From positions 21,965,501 through 22,029,500 of the forward strand of contig NC_133157.1 in NCBI RefSeq assembly GCF_040802235.1: DNA of 64,000 bases. The letters are read 5' to 3'. Of the stretch, positions 1-12,412 are shown one piece after another. Source of the stretch: Manis javanica (lineage: Eukaryota > Chordata > Mammalia > Pholidota > Manidae). The stretch's first letter is position 1. Every line of letters begins with the position of its first letter. A program made the position numbers and the translations under genes. Below the pieces are notes generated by a model. It ran no database searches. It was given only the letters and a program-made list of their open reading frames with translations, and was not told where the DNA came from.

Positions 1-197
1 TCTTTGCTTGACCTTGGCAACACCCAACATTTGACTTTGGTGCTTCAAGCTCTAGGCAGGCATAAAATGACAGAATGATGCTTCACTCTCTTGGGAAACC
101 TGTTGTTCATTTCTTATTTTTGCCAAAGGGCATTTCTACTGTGTAATTTAACATTAACATTAAGCTAATAGGGAATTTTTATTCTTTTATTTTGAAG

Positions 198-257
198 GCA
201 ATGTCTCTGCAATACCAAAATGTAATGTTTGCTAATGTGGATGTGGACTATTCTCAG
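198..257 (+). CDS. TXNDC8: TXNDC8 internal coding exon (thioredoxin-like, spermatid), first of four in the window
   Basis: TXNDC8 (SPTRX3) is a small thioredoxin of male germ cells, reported in the Golgi/acrosome region of spermatids. That role comes from family knowledge, not from this sequence. The exon begins after an AG acceptor (196-197) and ends at CAG before GTAAGA. It reads AMSLQYQNVMFANVDVDYSQ, in phase 0 at both ends. It corresponds in length (60 bp) and content to TXN exon 3, which encodes the end of helix 2 and beta-3. The exons carrying the start codon and the CGPC-type redox motif must lie to the left, outside the window. If those supply about 43 residues, as in TXN, the four exons here (84 codons) give about 127 residues, the length I recall for human TXNDC8. 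The neighbouring + strand TXN gene supports the assignment by synteny. Confidence 0.9.
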
Positions 258-959
258 GTAAGAATCTTCAATCTTTCCATGTGGATACATAAAATCAAAT
301 ACAATGTCATTGAGAACACTGTCTCAGTGATTATCAATTTAAAGTGAAGGAGAATTTCACAATTTTTTTCTGATAAACTGTAGTGAACTCCCTCATAATG
401 CTCTTGTATGTTTTGTATTAATTTAAAAAAAAATAAACCAGCAAATAAGTGGCTCTCCTGCTGCCCCCTTCCTTCCCGTACTGTGGCCAACTTCCCTATC
501 AATCCCAACACTTTTTACCACTTGCCTTGAGCTCTGCCCAAGAATCCTACTCAGCAAAGTTGCTCTAGGCAAACACTACTAGTTGGTTAGTGTTGGTTAG
601 TGGAGTTGAGCTCAAAGCAAAAAGTTATTTTCATCCCTGTAATAGATTATTAATCAATTTCTAAAGCCTATTCCTCTTGCTACATTTTATGCTTTTTGTA
701 GGTTTTTTTGAAAATCACAAGGAATTCCAGAAAATTCTCCCCTCATGACCCTAGAGCCTTCCTTTCTCATCCCACCCCCAAAATAATCAGCCTCATGTAT
801 TCCATCCAAATGTACCTTATTAGTACAATGTGTCTACAAAATTATTCTTTTTAACATTTGTTCATTCAAAATGAGGAAAAGTAACAATAACAAGTGGCCC
901 ATACATAGTTAGATTGAGTTTGAAATTTAGAATAACAAAAATCTGTTATTCATCTGTTC

Positions 960-1130
960 TGCCCTTTGATAGTTTTGTGACCTATTTTTAGTTAACCTTG
1001 ATAAACTTCAGTTTCTTCATCTGTAAGATAATTATACTTAACAGAACATGAAATGAGATAAAATACATAAAATATATGACATAGTGCCCAGAACATAATA
1101 AGAATTTTCATTTCTCCATTTCCTTCTAGC
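960..1130 (+). repeat. MIR SINE remnant
   Basis: The stretch follows the MIR core in sense orientation. It has a run like 'cagtttcttcatctgtaaga', then a 'gatataaaatacataaa' equivalent, and ends in 'agtgcccagaacataataag'. It is strongly diverged, as expected for an ancient mammalian SINE. Confidence 0.7.
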
Positions 1131-1319
1131 TTCATTAAACTGGACAGTGTTTAATTGACCTTTAAGCTGAATCATATATTAGGCATTCAGAATACATAGC
1201 TAGGATCATTATCTCTTTTGTCTTTTTTTATATTCACAGAGCTATGCAACCATCCCTACAAGCAATTTTAGAGTATTTTCATCATTAAAAAAAATTTTTT
1301 TGGAATTTTAGCAGTCATC

Positions 1320-1850
1320 TCCAGTTCCTCCCATCACCCACCCCAACCCAAGCAACCATAAGCCTGCATTCTGTCTATAGATTTGCTTATTCTGAACATT
1401 TCATATAAATGGAATCATACAATACATGGTAGTTTGTGACTGGTTTCTTTTAGTTAGCATAAGTTTTCCCAGTTCATCTATGTCATAGCATGTATCAGTA
1501 CTTCATTCTTTCTTATTGCTGAATAATATTCCATTGTATGGATATACCACATTTTACTTATCCATTCAACCATTGATGGACATTGAGTTGTTTGCACTGT
1601 TCAACAATTATGAATAATACTGGCATAAACATGTTTGTATTTTCATTTATCTTGGGTGTATATTTAGGAATGGAATCATTGGGTCATATGGTAACTCTTT
1701 AACTTTTTGAGGAACTGAGGAACTGTTTTCCAAGGCAGCTGCACCATTTTACATTCCCATCAGCAATGTGTGAGGGTTCTGATTTCTCCATGTCCACACC
1801 AATGCATGTTATTTTTTGCCTTTTTGATTAGAGCTCTTTGTCTTTTAAGG
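1320..1850 (-). mobile_element. Antisense L1 fragment (old L1M-type 3' region)
   Basis: Read on the + strand this carries typical complement-of-L1 phrases: 'attccattgtatggatatac', 'ccattgatggacattgagtt' and 'ggaatcattgggtcatatgg', followed by the 'ttcccatcagcaatgtgtga' block. These are the reverse of the L1 ORF2-end and 3'UTR region. The fragment is truncated and has no open ORF. Confidence 0.85.
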
Positions 1851-2627
1851 TAAAACAAAATGCACACTTTTCTTTAATAGTAATTTATTTATTAGTTGTC
1901 ATCACTGTGGTCATGAAAACTATAACTGTGTGTATGTGTGTTTTATAGCTGTCAGAGGAGAGATTTACTAACATAACATGACAGGTTTATGGAAAGATTT
2001 TTGGAAATTTTTAGAAAGTCCAATTCTGTTGATCCTGTAAGTGGCTTTCTTTTGACTCCTACACAAGACAAACAAAAACTGACATTTGAAAGCAAATTGT
2101 AATGGAGTAAAACTATTGGAATTCTGACTTATTTTCTTGTCTTTTGACCCATCTTTCACAAAGATGGGCAGTAAGGAAGAGTAGGGCTTAAAAGAGAAAC
2201 ATAAACCTTACTGAAAATGTAAGACCATTATAGCATCCCATATCTCAAGTCAGATATAAAGATGCCTTTACTCTATCATATTTTTTGCAATATGCTCTCT
2301 CCATATTGGGTGCCACCAGGGACCATCTGCAATCTTTCACAAGCTCATTTAACCGGTCAGTATCCATTCTCTTTTGGCCTCAATCTCACACCCCTCTCCC
2401 AGAGCTCTGGGATGAGAAAGCTCTGGAAAGCTAGGAACAGTTGTTCGGTATTGTAACCTTCCTGGGGGCTTTGAGGATATGTTAGAAAAGCTCATAGCAG
2501 GAGAATCTATAAAGGGTTAGCTATCCCTGGGCTTTTAGACATACCTTCCAAAAAGTCCCCTAGTACTATACATGGTACAGAGAGGGTACCAAATTTGTGA
2601 CTTCATACCATTTATTTTCTTTCCCAG

Positions 2628-2693
2628 GAGTTGGCTCAGACTTACCACATTAAAGCAATACCCACATTTCAGATGTTCAAGCAAGCCCATAAG
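2628..2693 (+). CDS. TXNDC8: TXNDC8 coding exon with the cis-proline segment
   Basis: A pyrimidine tract and CCCAG acceptor (to 2627) precede the exon, which reads ELAQTYHIKAIPTFQMFKQA followed by H K. GTATGT is the donor at 2694. The length is 66 bp, phase 0, identical in size and register to TXN exon 4. The IPTF motif holds the conserved cis-proline that faces the redox motif in thioredoxins. TXN has MPTF at the same place. Position 69 of TXN (Cys) is not a cysteine here, and neither is the equivalent of Cys73. These are regulatory cysteines of TXN1, so control of the two proteins probably differs (inference). Confidence 0.92.
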
Positions 2694-3039
2694 GTATGTT
2701 TCCATGGTAACTGGCAGAGTTGAATAGATTGTAGAACCATCAGAATCTAAAACGAAGGTCTGAGGTATCCTGGATGGATAAACAACTACCTAACGTTGTA
2801 GTTCTTAGTTTCTGAACTTGACATATTAGCAAGGGGTAAAAACAAAATAAATGAAATATAATAAATCTCTTCATTTAGACCATTGAGGTATCCAAATCCA
2901 TAAAAAATATACCACTATTATTCCTATCTGGGAAGAATCATCAAAAAAAATTTTACAAGGAAGGACATGATGAAAGTCTCACACAAGTGTATACAAGTTG
3001 TTAATAACACTTGGGGAAATGCTAAGTAAAATGATCGCA

Positions 3040-3290
3040 GGCAATATAGCCTGGTGGTGGAGCACACAGGTTCTAGATTCAGATTTCTGTGGTTTGAATG
3101 CCACTTCTCCTACTTCTTAGCATTTTATTTAATAACCTCTTTGTATCTAAGTATCCCTACACTTAAAAGCATGGATCATAGTAAGTTTTTCCCCCTCACA
3201 GGCTTGTTGTGAGAATTAAATGAATTAGCATGACTGAAGTTAATTAGTCACCCATCCTGACACACACTAAGTCCTCAGTAAGTTATGATA
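3040..3290 (+). repeat. MIR SINE remnant
   Basis: MIR layout in sense orientation: a tRNA-like head ('ggttctagattcagatttct'), then 'aataacctctttgtatctaa', 'gttgtgagaattaaatgaat' and a tail like 'ctaagtcctcagtaagttat'. It lies in the long TXNDC8 intron. Confidence 0.75.
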
Positions 3291-3379
3291 GTTAACTTAA
3301 AGATGTTAATGAAACAGAATGTCTAAAATTCTTTGATCTGTGCTGAAACTAGCAATTGACACCTGTACATACCTTAAGA

Positions 3380-3720
3380 AGGGTGATCTTGAAACACTTA
3401 ACAGGAACAAACTGTTCATTCCCTTTCACACAGCTATCCCACTCTTGGGAACTTCTGCTACAGAAATACCTCAAGGAAAAATAAACAGCTAAATGAATAG
3501 TAATTGTAGCAGTACTTCTAATAAAATACGGAAATAAGCTAAATGTCTTTAGCAGAATGGCTAAGTGATTTATGATGTATCTACTCTATAAAAGAGTATA
3601 CAATTAAAAAGTGTTATGAAGAGCCTATGTAACATAAAAAAATTTAGGCTTAAACCTTGTAAAGATTATGTCTGCAATATAAAGAAGGAAAGCATTTGAT
3701 ATGCCAACTGTAAAATTTGA
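3380..3720 (+). mobile_element. Sense L1 3'-region fragment
   Basis: This segment resembles old L1 3' sequence: 'agctatcccactcttgggaa', then an 'aaatgtctttagcagaatgg' block and a run like 'gaagagcctatgtaacataa'. It is short and diverged, with no coding potential left. Confidence 0.6.
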
Positions 3721-3779
3721 TTTTCAGCTTCTATTTGCTTTTATATATTTGCTTTAATTGGTGTAGTAGTTTTAAATAA

Positions 3780-4540
3780 TTTTTCAAAAAAACCTCACTA
3801 TTCCCTCTCTTGAGTTTTTATTGGAAAATTGAGGCTATTTAGTAACAATTGCACCCTCAGCTCCCCCTACCTACATGTCAAATGGTTTATGAATAATCCT
3901 TTATTATCGTCTCCTTCTCTCCATCTCAGAAATGAAAATTCATCATCTGCTTTCCACGATGGATTCCATCCACCACCACTTGGTTGAATTCCCTCCCTTC
4001 TGCATCAGGCCTCCATCCACAGTTACCCTCTTTGAGACCTGGTACTATTTTTGCCACCACTGCCATTTGGTTCTCTGATTTTCCTCCAGGGAACCACACT
4101 TTTTCCCATTCTTAGTCCATGTTCTTCCTTAGAGTTCCATCTCCAAGCCTAGACCAGTCAGTGAACTCCATCCACATTAGGAAAGGGCCCTTGATTCCAG
4201 TTGAGCCAGTCCAACCCCAACCAGAGCTAATTCTAGGACTTTGCTCCTGCGGCTAGGTTAAAATTTTCTCTTTTAATTTCACTGGATTCGAACTTGGAAA
4301 GATAGGAGGCTAAAGGTGCTACAGCTAGCTTGTCACCATGAGAACCTGAAAATGAAGCCAACATACAGAGGAAAGCAATCAAGATAGGAGGTACCAATGG
4401 CATTGCTTGAGCCCTGACTCTATCTATGCCTGAAGCCTGAACTGCCCCCGTAGATTCTTCAGTGATGTAAACTTTCCATTGCTCTTTCTGTCACCTGCAA
4501 CCAAAACATTTCTAATGAATATATCTGATGTCCTGTCAGA
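3780..4540. other. Intronic sequence, nothing identified
   Basis: This is intron sequence of mixed composition, partly C+T rich at 3890-4180. I see no exon, RNA gene or clearly named repeat. Part of it may be a 5' extension of the L2 that follows. Confidence 0.5.
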
Positions 4541-4549
4541 CTCCTTTCC

Positions 4550-5260
4550 TTAACTTTATGGTTTAATTCTTGAAATAGTACAACATATTTATTGCTTCCA
4601 ATTCTCATTTTCTACTCATTTCTCATCTACTCTCTTGAAAGTCACCAAGGACCTTCCAGCGCTGAATTTAAATAGCCATTTCTTCAGCCTTGTATACCTT
4701 GATTACACCATTAACTAAACGACTTTAAAAGCACCATTAGCTAAACAACTTTTGTATGCTGGAAGCTTCCTCCTCTTTGGACTTCTAGCCCTAATTCCTT
4801 CCCAAGCTCTCCTCTATCTTCTTTGTTTCTACCGTCCTAAAAATAAGTGTTTACCAAGGTTCCGTTCCATCTTTTTCCCATTCTACCTCTTCTCTTTTAG
4901 TAATTTCATCCCTGCCTCTAGGTTTGGCTGTAAATGCTGTTACCTCAAACAATTGCAGTAGTGCTCCTCTGTACCCCCAGGTTCACACCGGACCACCACT
5001 CCCTTTTCCAAACAGATCCTTGCACAGCTCCACATATGTCATTCCTTTATTTAAAATCTGATGTTCCTCCCCCTCCATGGCTTGCAGAATCAAGACTAAA
5101 CCCTTGTATTCAAGCAACATAAATGTCTCCATAATGACGACCCAGTCTGCTTCTCCAAGCCCATTTCTATTTGACTCTGATCTTGACTTGGTATATTTGT
5201 CTCAGACTATTCCAAGCACTTGGAGGAGTTCATGTCTGATTTGAATCCCCAGTATCTAGA
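4550..5260 (+). mobile_element. L2 LINE remnant (sense)
   Basis: The segment near 4640 ('gtcaccaaggaccttccagc') resembles the L2 stretch upstream of the reverse-transcriptase motif. The stretch 4970-5150, with 'ctccatggcttgcagaatca', resembles the L2 3' region. Short open frames at 4752-4961 and 4934-5122 are by-products of this. Confidence 0.6.
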
Positions 5261-5279
5261 AGATCCTTCCTAAATAGAA

Positions 5280-8130
5280 AAATACTCGTTTTTGTGTTTG
5301 ATTAAAGAGTGAACAAATGAATGAATGCTGCTGTCATTTCCCTGCAGCCCATTGCCAGCTCTGCCTCCCTTCCTGATTCTGTTCTCATACTGATCCGACT
5401 CAGGGAAAGTTGTCTCCAGCTTAGAACAACTTTCTGGTTTCACGCCTTCTGCAGATAATATTGCTTGAGGGCTGATGCCACTCAACAATTTGTTCTCCAT
5501 TTATGAAACAAAACTTTGGGTTCTCAGTTGCTTATGTGTCTAGGCTCTTGAGAAAATCCACAGTTACGCTTCTGAGGAAAGGTTTGGCCCTGCTTTACCA
5601 GAGGTGGAAGAGCCCTTAGTTGTGTGAGAGGACCTCTTACAAACAATTATTTCAGAACTGGTGTCTATAGGGCATGGATCCCTTTTGAACTGATGGAACA
5701 AAATGCCTTATTTTAGGGATCACTAAGGATCTCATTTAAATTTTCTGCCAGTTAGCTAATGAAAAAATGTTAACTGAATTAATGACACCATCCTTTAAAC
5801 TGGGCTGCCTCCCTATATTCTAATTCCAGAGTCATCCAGCAAACTTGTGACTATAATGTGGATCTTCATGTCCCAAGAAATTTTCTTGAGAATCAAGTTT
5901 CCTATTGAATATTACTAACTTAGGATCTTGGTTATAAGAGTTATTTTTTTTTTTAAGAAAAAAACTTTAGATCACTTATGTCACAATATACAAAAGAGTC
6001 TATTTCTATACTTTGGATATGTGATATCTACAGAAAGAGTCATACATATATCAATTTATATCTACATCATTTGAAAGCCTTCAGAAAAGATTGATAATGC
6101 TGGCTCCATTTGACAAGCAAGACCAATCTTCAGTGCAAAAGAAAAAGACCAAGAAAGGGGGCAGGAGATATTACAGAGACAAATTACAGAGATATTACAG
6201 TTTTGCAAATATTTAATCTCTTTTGATTTAGTTCCCAGCATATGGTCTCTGAGCAGCATATAGATGGGTTCCCAATTCAACCATGGCATCCAGAGCTACA
6301 GTCAGACCATGATCCCTCTGAGGTTCTTCTCGAGTTCTATCGTACAGTGGTCTGCACAGGAAAATCAGTGGAACCAGAGGAAGTTCAGAGAGGCCAGGCA
6401 AAAAACAGTTCATGTGACTTTCCTCTCTCAATAGAATTGACTAGGAAGACTTTCAACGACATCTGCTGTTTTGCTGGGATTAGAGAAAAATTAAATGTAT
6501 TTCTTTGAGATCACTTCCATAAATATGCTCCTCCCTTTCATCTGGGACAGTACAACTGAAAATTGACTTACTGAGGCAGTTAAGTACTACCTTTCCAATA
6601 CTTAAAAAAAAAAAATACTAGCAACCAGTTTCTATTAAGGTTGTTTTAACAAACGTCCACATTGCTGGTGAAACATCTCACAAAGAGCCACCATCCATTA
6701 TGCCTTTTTAAATATACATTGACTAAGAAGCCTTATGAGAATTCCTCAGAGAACACAGGAGAATATTGGCCTCCCTTGAAAAATACGACCTGCTTCCTTG
6801 CATTAGATCAGAAATCCCTGTATTCTCTTCCTGTGGCTGCCAATAATTTCAGGATTGCCTCTTGTAACTCAAATACAATAGCCTCCATTATCCACAGTTT
6901 CCTGGAATTACCTAACTGCCATTCCCACACTGCATCATCCTCTAATGGTTTGGTTATTTTATCTTGCCCTCGATTCTAGCTCATTTTAAGTATTTCCAAA
7001 CTACTGAGAATGTAAACAAAATAGAACTTTATAAAAGTAAAACAAATGAAGCTATATAATAATGAGCTAAGGCCCTGGTGTATAATGGGCATTCCCTGGT
7101 GCTGGAACTTTTCATGAAGAGGTTGGATGAACATCTGGCAAGATGTGCTATAAAAAATAGCTGTAATTTTTTCATAGTTTTAGGGCAAGGGATAGCCAGA
7201 GCAAATCCCAGGTAATAAATAGGGTGAGCTTGTTCCTTCCTGCTGTATTCCTGAGTATTTTTATCTAGGATACCACATCATGTCCCAGTAAGGTTAATTG
7301 TGGTTTAAAAAAAAAAAGTACATTTCTGTGGTGTCTTCCCAATGGGGAACCCAAAACCTTGGCTGGATTTTGTAACCAGAATATTACACTGTATTCTAAG
7401 TGCTTCATAAATTTGTTTTATAGACCCTCTTAAAATCCTATAAAGACTATAAATTCTCTCTCTCCAGAAAAATACACAGATGCACTTAAAAAATACACGT
7501 GTGCATATAAACCTAGGGTGTTCAATAAGCCTCCACAGCACACTGATAGATCCCCTAGGTTGATCAAGCTGGTTTGAGGCCAAAGTTGGTGAATGTCTGT
7601 GGAGTAGAGGAAAGGCGGAGTGACAAAGACTTAGCGAGTCTTGGCCAACTGCTTTAATGTAGACAAACCATCAAAAGTTGGTTCCATCTTTCACTCTTTG
7701 TTATGAAAGTAAAATGGTTTCCCAAAGCACTTAAGTCCACTCATAAGAGTGATGGGCAGTGGGTACATGAATGCTAATAAATTAGTTACTCACAAGTGAA
7801 TAATTCAGAACTGAGCTTTCATATTAAGTGGGAGTAAGTCTCACCCTTATGCTTGTGAACTACAGGGCTCCAGCTGAGGTCATGGAAGTCATTCCCTCTT
7901 GAAGTAGGTACAGAGATGAAGAGAATCCCAAGTGGGTGGCATAATGGTGTGCTAGAAAGAGGGCAGAACAGCAAGTAGAGATCACAAATCCGGTGTCTTG
8001 GAGGGCCAGGCAGGGACAATAGGTAAGACAAAGGAAGTGAGGAAGAGGGTTGTCCCTGGAGAATCACCCTCCCAAACACTTGTTGGTCAAGTTCATAAAA
8101 ATCAGTGCTTGACCCACCCCCCAAAAGAAT
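5280..8130. other. TXNDC8 intron, no gene or firm repeat seen
   Basis: This is a long intronic stretch. Several frames of 60-105 codons occur (for example 6242-6508 and 6662-6979 on +). None has homology I recognise or a plausible gene setting, so no gene is called. A/T runs at 5946 and 6604 are short. Confidence 0.6.
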
Positions 8131-8139
8131 GTCTGCACC

Positions 8140-8355
8140 TAGTTTTTGCCATCTCTGGAGTCAGACAGCTGTAGTTGAACCCCAACTCTGCCTCTTATTA
8201 GTGGGTGACCTTAGGAATGTGCCTTAGCCACTTTGATGCTCCATTTCCTTGTCTGTGGCATAGAGACTATATCATGTGTCTATTGTTATGAAAATTTGCA
8301 ATAATGTGTATAAAGTGTTTTAGCACTGGACTTAGTATATACTCTAAAATATAGC
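8140..8355 (+). repeat. MIR SINE
   Basis: A good MIR match in sense: 'ctggagtcagacagctgtag', 'aaccccaactctgcctctta', 'gtgggtgaccttaggaatgt' and 'atttccttgtctgtggcata' follow one another in the consensus order. Confidence 0.85.
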
Positions 8356-9059
8356 TACCATTGGAACCCCAGAATCTATCTATGCACTGATTGCTCTGAA
8401 AATTTATAAATAAATAGAAATTTGACAATAATAAAGGTTATAAGAAACCTCAAAGCACTTTGAATAGCTACAATATCCATTTAATCTAAGTCATCCTAGC
8501 ATTCAGTAGTTACCTACTCAGTCATATTGAACCTGTTAAGGATTGTGTTAGGCACAGAGGAGTTCTGCATGAAAAAGAAAGTCAATTCTCTCATGGTCTT
8601 TAGGGCTTCATAGGGTGCAGATCCCTAAGGAGAATTACGCCTCAACCCCGTAAGCAGCTGATACACTGGTAGAGATGAATTGACTGGAGGGGGCAGGAAC
8701 TAAGAAGGAGGGAAAGCTGGAAGTGCAGCAACCCCTTAGCTCCATTTAGCAACCCTAGCAGCATTGCTAAAGATGCTGCTCTCAGCTTTAGCAACCAACA
8801 GGCAATAGTTACTTTCGTACTTCTTCTCTTCAGTGCAGGGAACCACATGAGACAGGATATTGGAAGTAGAGGGTGGAATCCTGTCCTTATTTGAATGTTT
8901 GCTGTTTCGTTCATTTTGGATGTTTGCATTAATTTTTAACTTCTACAAATATTCATTAAAATATTTTTTATCTTGATTACTGAGCTTTTGGAGTCCCTTA
9001 AATTTTGCATCCAAATCCTATCCCTGTTCTTCTCTGAATTTTAAATCATTGAACTATAA

Positions 9060-9530
9060 GAGTGTTTCATTCAGTGATTGACCAGAAGGACTTTCAAGAC
9101 TCCATAGCAGGCTGTGCTCATAGCTAAGATTTATTATTACAAGGAATGCAGAGCGAAGGCATTAGGAAAAACTTGCACTGAAAGAGTCCAGAAAGGTTCA
9201 GCAGAGACTTCTCCGTGTTCTTCCTTGTCCAGGGACATACAGGAGTGCTCCTTTCTCTCTTGCAATGAACTTTAAGGACATGTGTGGGATGTCTCTGCCT
9301 GGAGATGCCCTTCTGAGTCTCAAGGTCTGAGGCCTTTTTGTAGGGACTGGTCACGTAGACATATCTTGCCAGGCAACCATTGCCTCACAACCAGATATGA
9401 CAGTGGAAACTTAGGACCCCGAGAGTAAAGCCAGGTACACCTCATCAATACTGATGTGCATGCAGATCAACTGGACAAGACAGTGTGGCATGGTCCATCA
9501 CTCCAGGTACACACAACAGAATCATCAGTC
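9060..9530 (-). mobile_element. Solo LTR remnant, ERVL-type, minus strand
   Basis: On the minus strand the order is LTR-like. A CTACAAAAAGG element (TATA-like, near 9335-9345) comes first, then a U3/R segment, then an AATAAA signal within TAATAATAAATC (near 9126-9137). The signal leads directly into a 3' portion resembling the 'agccgtgagcacagcc' type end of ERVL LTRs. The flanks show no gag or pol. The exact ends and the family name are uncertain. Confidence 0.6.
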
Positions 9531-9539
9531 ACCACCACA

Positions 9540-10125
9540 AAGAGCACTTGCTGGAGGTAGGAGGGTGGGCCTGTTCCTTGGGGTTGGTGAAGGATCCATC
9601 ATCCATCATGGTTCTCTTTCTTAGGCCCCTTCAGAGGTGCTTTCTAGAAGGAGAAGGACAATGGGAGGACAGCAGGCTTGTCCCTTGATCAAAACACCCT
9701 CAAAAAGGGAGAGGAGAGGCATGAAGTTATTCCTCTGTCTAGTCTCAACTCATAAGCTTGCTTCTGAACTTGGAGAGAAATCAGGAAAGGGATATGGGAA
9801 ACAGACATATTTTCCCAAGCCTGGATAGTTGAGCAGATCTTCCAGTGGAAACATGAGAACAGGAGGATAAGCCATTGAAGGGAAGGACCCTAAAACCATT
9901 ATCCCCGAGAACAAAGTCCCATCAATACTTCCAGTAATGGGCAGAATGGCATCTCTGGCCAGAGTCCAAAATCATTTTTCCTATTCTCTATGTGGGTTGA
10001 GATGAATTCCCATAACATTAGACTCATGTTGCTTTTTCCCTTCAACAGAAAGCCACATTGTACTGAGTAATGAGCTATCAGTCAGCTTCACGTGTCTCAA
10101 CAACTTCAGTTGATGGCATAGAATA
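9540..10125. other. Intronic sequence, nothing identified
   Basis: No exon, RNA or repeat was recognised. Overlapping short + frames at 9485-9828 have no support. Confidence 0.5.
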
Positions 10126-10340
10126 AGGTTGGCAAACTAAGGCCTCAGGGCCAAATCTGACCCTCCACCAGTTTTGTAAAGTTTTAATGGAATACAGCCA
10201 TGCCTATTCATTTAAATATTGTCTATGGCTAGTTTCATACTACAATAGCAGATTCGAGTAGTTTCAATAAACACCATACGGCCCGTAAAGCGTAAAGTAG
10301 GTATCATCAGGCCCCTTACAAAACAGTTTGTCAACCCCTA
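10126..10340. mobile_element. hAT-Charlie nonautonomous DNA transposon (MER20-like)
   Basis: The segment begins 'ggttggcaaactaaggcctc' and ends 'acagtttgtcaacccctaac'. Its interior has 'aatggaatacagccatgcct', 'attgtctatggctagtttca' and 'catacggcccgtaaagcgta'. It is a near full-length copy with recognisable terminal sequences, sitting in the TXNDC8 intron. The family name is from memory; the class is more certain. Confidence 0.75.
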
Positions 10341-10349
10341 ACATAAAGG

Positions 10350-11325
10350 AAGAAAGCACTTCCATCACTATTTATGACACCAGTGCTCTAAGAAACATAT
10401 GCAGAGGTTCTCAATCAGCCACAAGATGATGAAAATAATGTTTTACAGAAATGACATTATTGGAACAAGTTGAGAATAAGGCCAGTTATAGATTGGAAAG
10501 AATTAGATAACAGATGGCTTTTATATGTTCTTTTCTTGAATTCAAGTGTATATAAATTCAGCCTGTTTGAAACAGACTGTTTCTAAGAGCGCTGCCTTCT
10601 TGGTTGGATTTCACTCAATTCCAAAAATCTTCACTGAAGTGCTTGCATGTGTGGGGCCTGCCCTGGCTGTTGTGAAAGTTGAAGGGGAAGTGTACAAACA
10701 CCTGCAGTGCTATTCTGATGGTTCAGGGGAGGGAATGGGTCTGCATGGAGTCAGAGAAAGAAGCCGACGTAGAATCAAATAGTAACTAACGCTGCCCACC
10801 TCTTCGATAGAACGCTGAGAACTTTTGAACATTCTCTTATTCGACATATCCTTTCCATTTTAATAATGAAATCTAATGCCTTAGTAAGCCCTTGGTAAAA
10901 AAGAAAAAGAGCATCATATTATTACAAATTATAAAATGGTACCATAGTGAACATTTCTACAACCATCTCCCAAAAAGCGTCTTGTGTTGGTTGGTTGTGC
11001 TTTTCTGTTTGCCTTGTTATTGCTGATGTTGCTTTGAGGATTTTGCTGTTTTTGTAGTTGTTTTTAATTCTGTACAGATGTCCAGAAAATCGTTACGCTT
11101 TTCTACAGCTGACCCAAATATAACTCCAGTGGTCACTCAACCAAATTACAATTCAACTAGCCAAGGCATTTTATTATAATTACCCTCTGATGCATCATTA
11201 GTCAGACTCCTTAATTTATATTCTCAGGAGTCCATTTGTTAGGAAAGAAACACCATCTCCAGACCCTTTATATTTTCCCAATAACAGCAATAGTCTTTTT
11301 GTAGGCGATTGAATGTCTTCAGCAT
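10350..11325. other. Intronic sequence, nothing firm
   Basis: A weak antisense L2-tail resemblance occurs at about 10610-10710. Otherwise I see single-copy intron sequence. Confidence 0.5.
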
Positions 11326-11329
11326 TTTA

Positions 11330-11445
11330 AAAAACTGCCTCTAATTGGATTCAGTTGATGGGTAAATGGGGAGAGGGAATCACTTTGTTATTCTGTTCTT
11401 GTGTATGTTTGAAAGTGTCCATAATAAAATGTTTTTTTTAACTAT
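11330..11445 (+). mobile_element. Old L1 3' end (sense)
   Basis: It ends 'tttgaaagtgtccataataa' plus aaatgtttttttt, the usual terminus of old L1ME-type 3' ends with an AATAAA near the edge. Only the last ~115 bp survive. Confidence 0.55.
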
Positions 11446-12412
11446 TGTTGGACATAGGTAGCTCTCTCCAAGAAGAGAAGCCCATCTTTAGGAGCCCTCA
11501 AACTTTCTTTGGCTCTAAAATGCCCTTTGGCAACAAGGAAGATCCTAAGATAAATAGGCATAATCAGACCCACCAGAATTATTGTTGTAAGGGTAACAAA
11601 AATATTTTCTTATAGAGCACTGGGGGACCAGGGGGTATGTCTAGAATTACATGGCAGTAGTCACAGGAAACAGACTCACCAGGGAGCTCCTCGTCCCTGC
11701 CTACCAGTGTCTCTCTTCTGCTCAGCTGTCATACGGGCCTTCACTTGAGTCAAGTCACTCCTGAAACAGAGGAGTAGAGGATAGACACACAGGAGGAATC
11801 TAGGGCAGAAGCCGCAAGAGAAGGACTGCAGATATAGGGACACCTGCCCTTCCAACTCCCATGGGGAAAGGCAGTCTTAAGACGGAGGTGGAACCCCAAA
11901 ACGTCTCACACTCTGCATTCCGTCTCAGCATTGGTTAGAAATGATGGATGAATTTCCTTTAAGACCATACTGAGCTAAGATGTCCTGTTGTCAAGTAAAA
12001 AGAGTTGAAAAGCATGCTCCTCTTTCCCAATCTTGAGTTTTATGGAGCATGCTAAGGCTTCCGTTGCCTCCCAGTGGTCCCTAGCTTCCTATCAATAGGC
12101 ACACTTGGCTGAGTTTAGCATCCTTCACCTGCTCCCTGCCAAGTCTTGTCATTCAGGTAGCCAGTCCCTGCCTCCATTTTTGCCAGGAGTTCTTGTCTTG
12201 GTACCTGCTCTGGCCTTACAGGATTATGAAGCTCCCTTCATGCCTAGGGACACCAGCAAGCTGCCGCCTGACTCTTAGGAAAGGAAGACTTTTGCAGATC
12301 CTTTGTAACATTTTCTTCCCCTGGCAGCCAGGGCTAAGAGAACTATAGAGAGAGGAGGTGGCTACAAACCACGCAACCCAGACAAATGATGAAATTCTGC
12401 ACCCACCCTTAG
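11446..12412. other. TXNDC8 intron, nothing identified
   Basis: This is moderately GC-rich intronic sequence ending in the acceptor 'cacccttag' of the next exon. I see no further exon or clear repeat. Confidence 0.55.

Larger units (their letters stand above)
258..2627 (+). other. TXNDC8 intron with MIR and antisense L1 remnants
   Basis: This 2.37-kb GT-AG intron separates two TXNDC8 exons. A MIR and a piece of antisense L1 inside it are listed separately. The remainder is AT-rich single-copy sequence in which I see no exon or RNA gene. Confidence 0.8.

Noticed and set aside
6242-6508. 88-codon + frame in the TXNDC8 intron
   Set aside because: No recognisable homology, splice context or codon signal. 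An opposing frame overlaps it on the minus strand.
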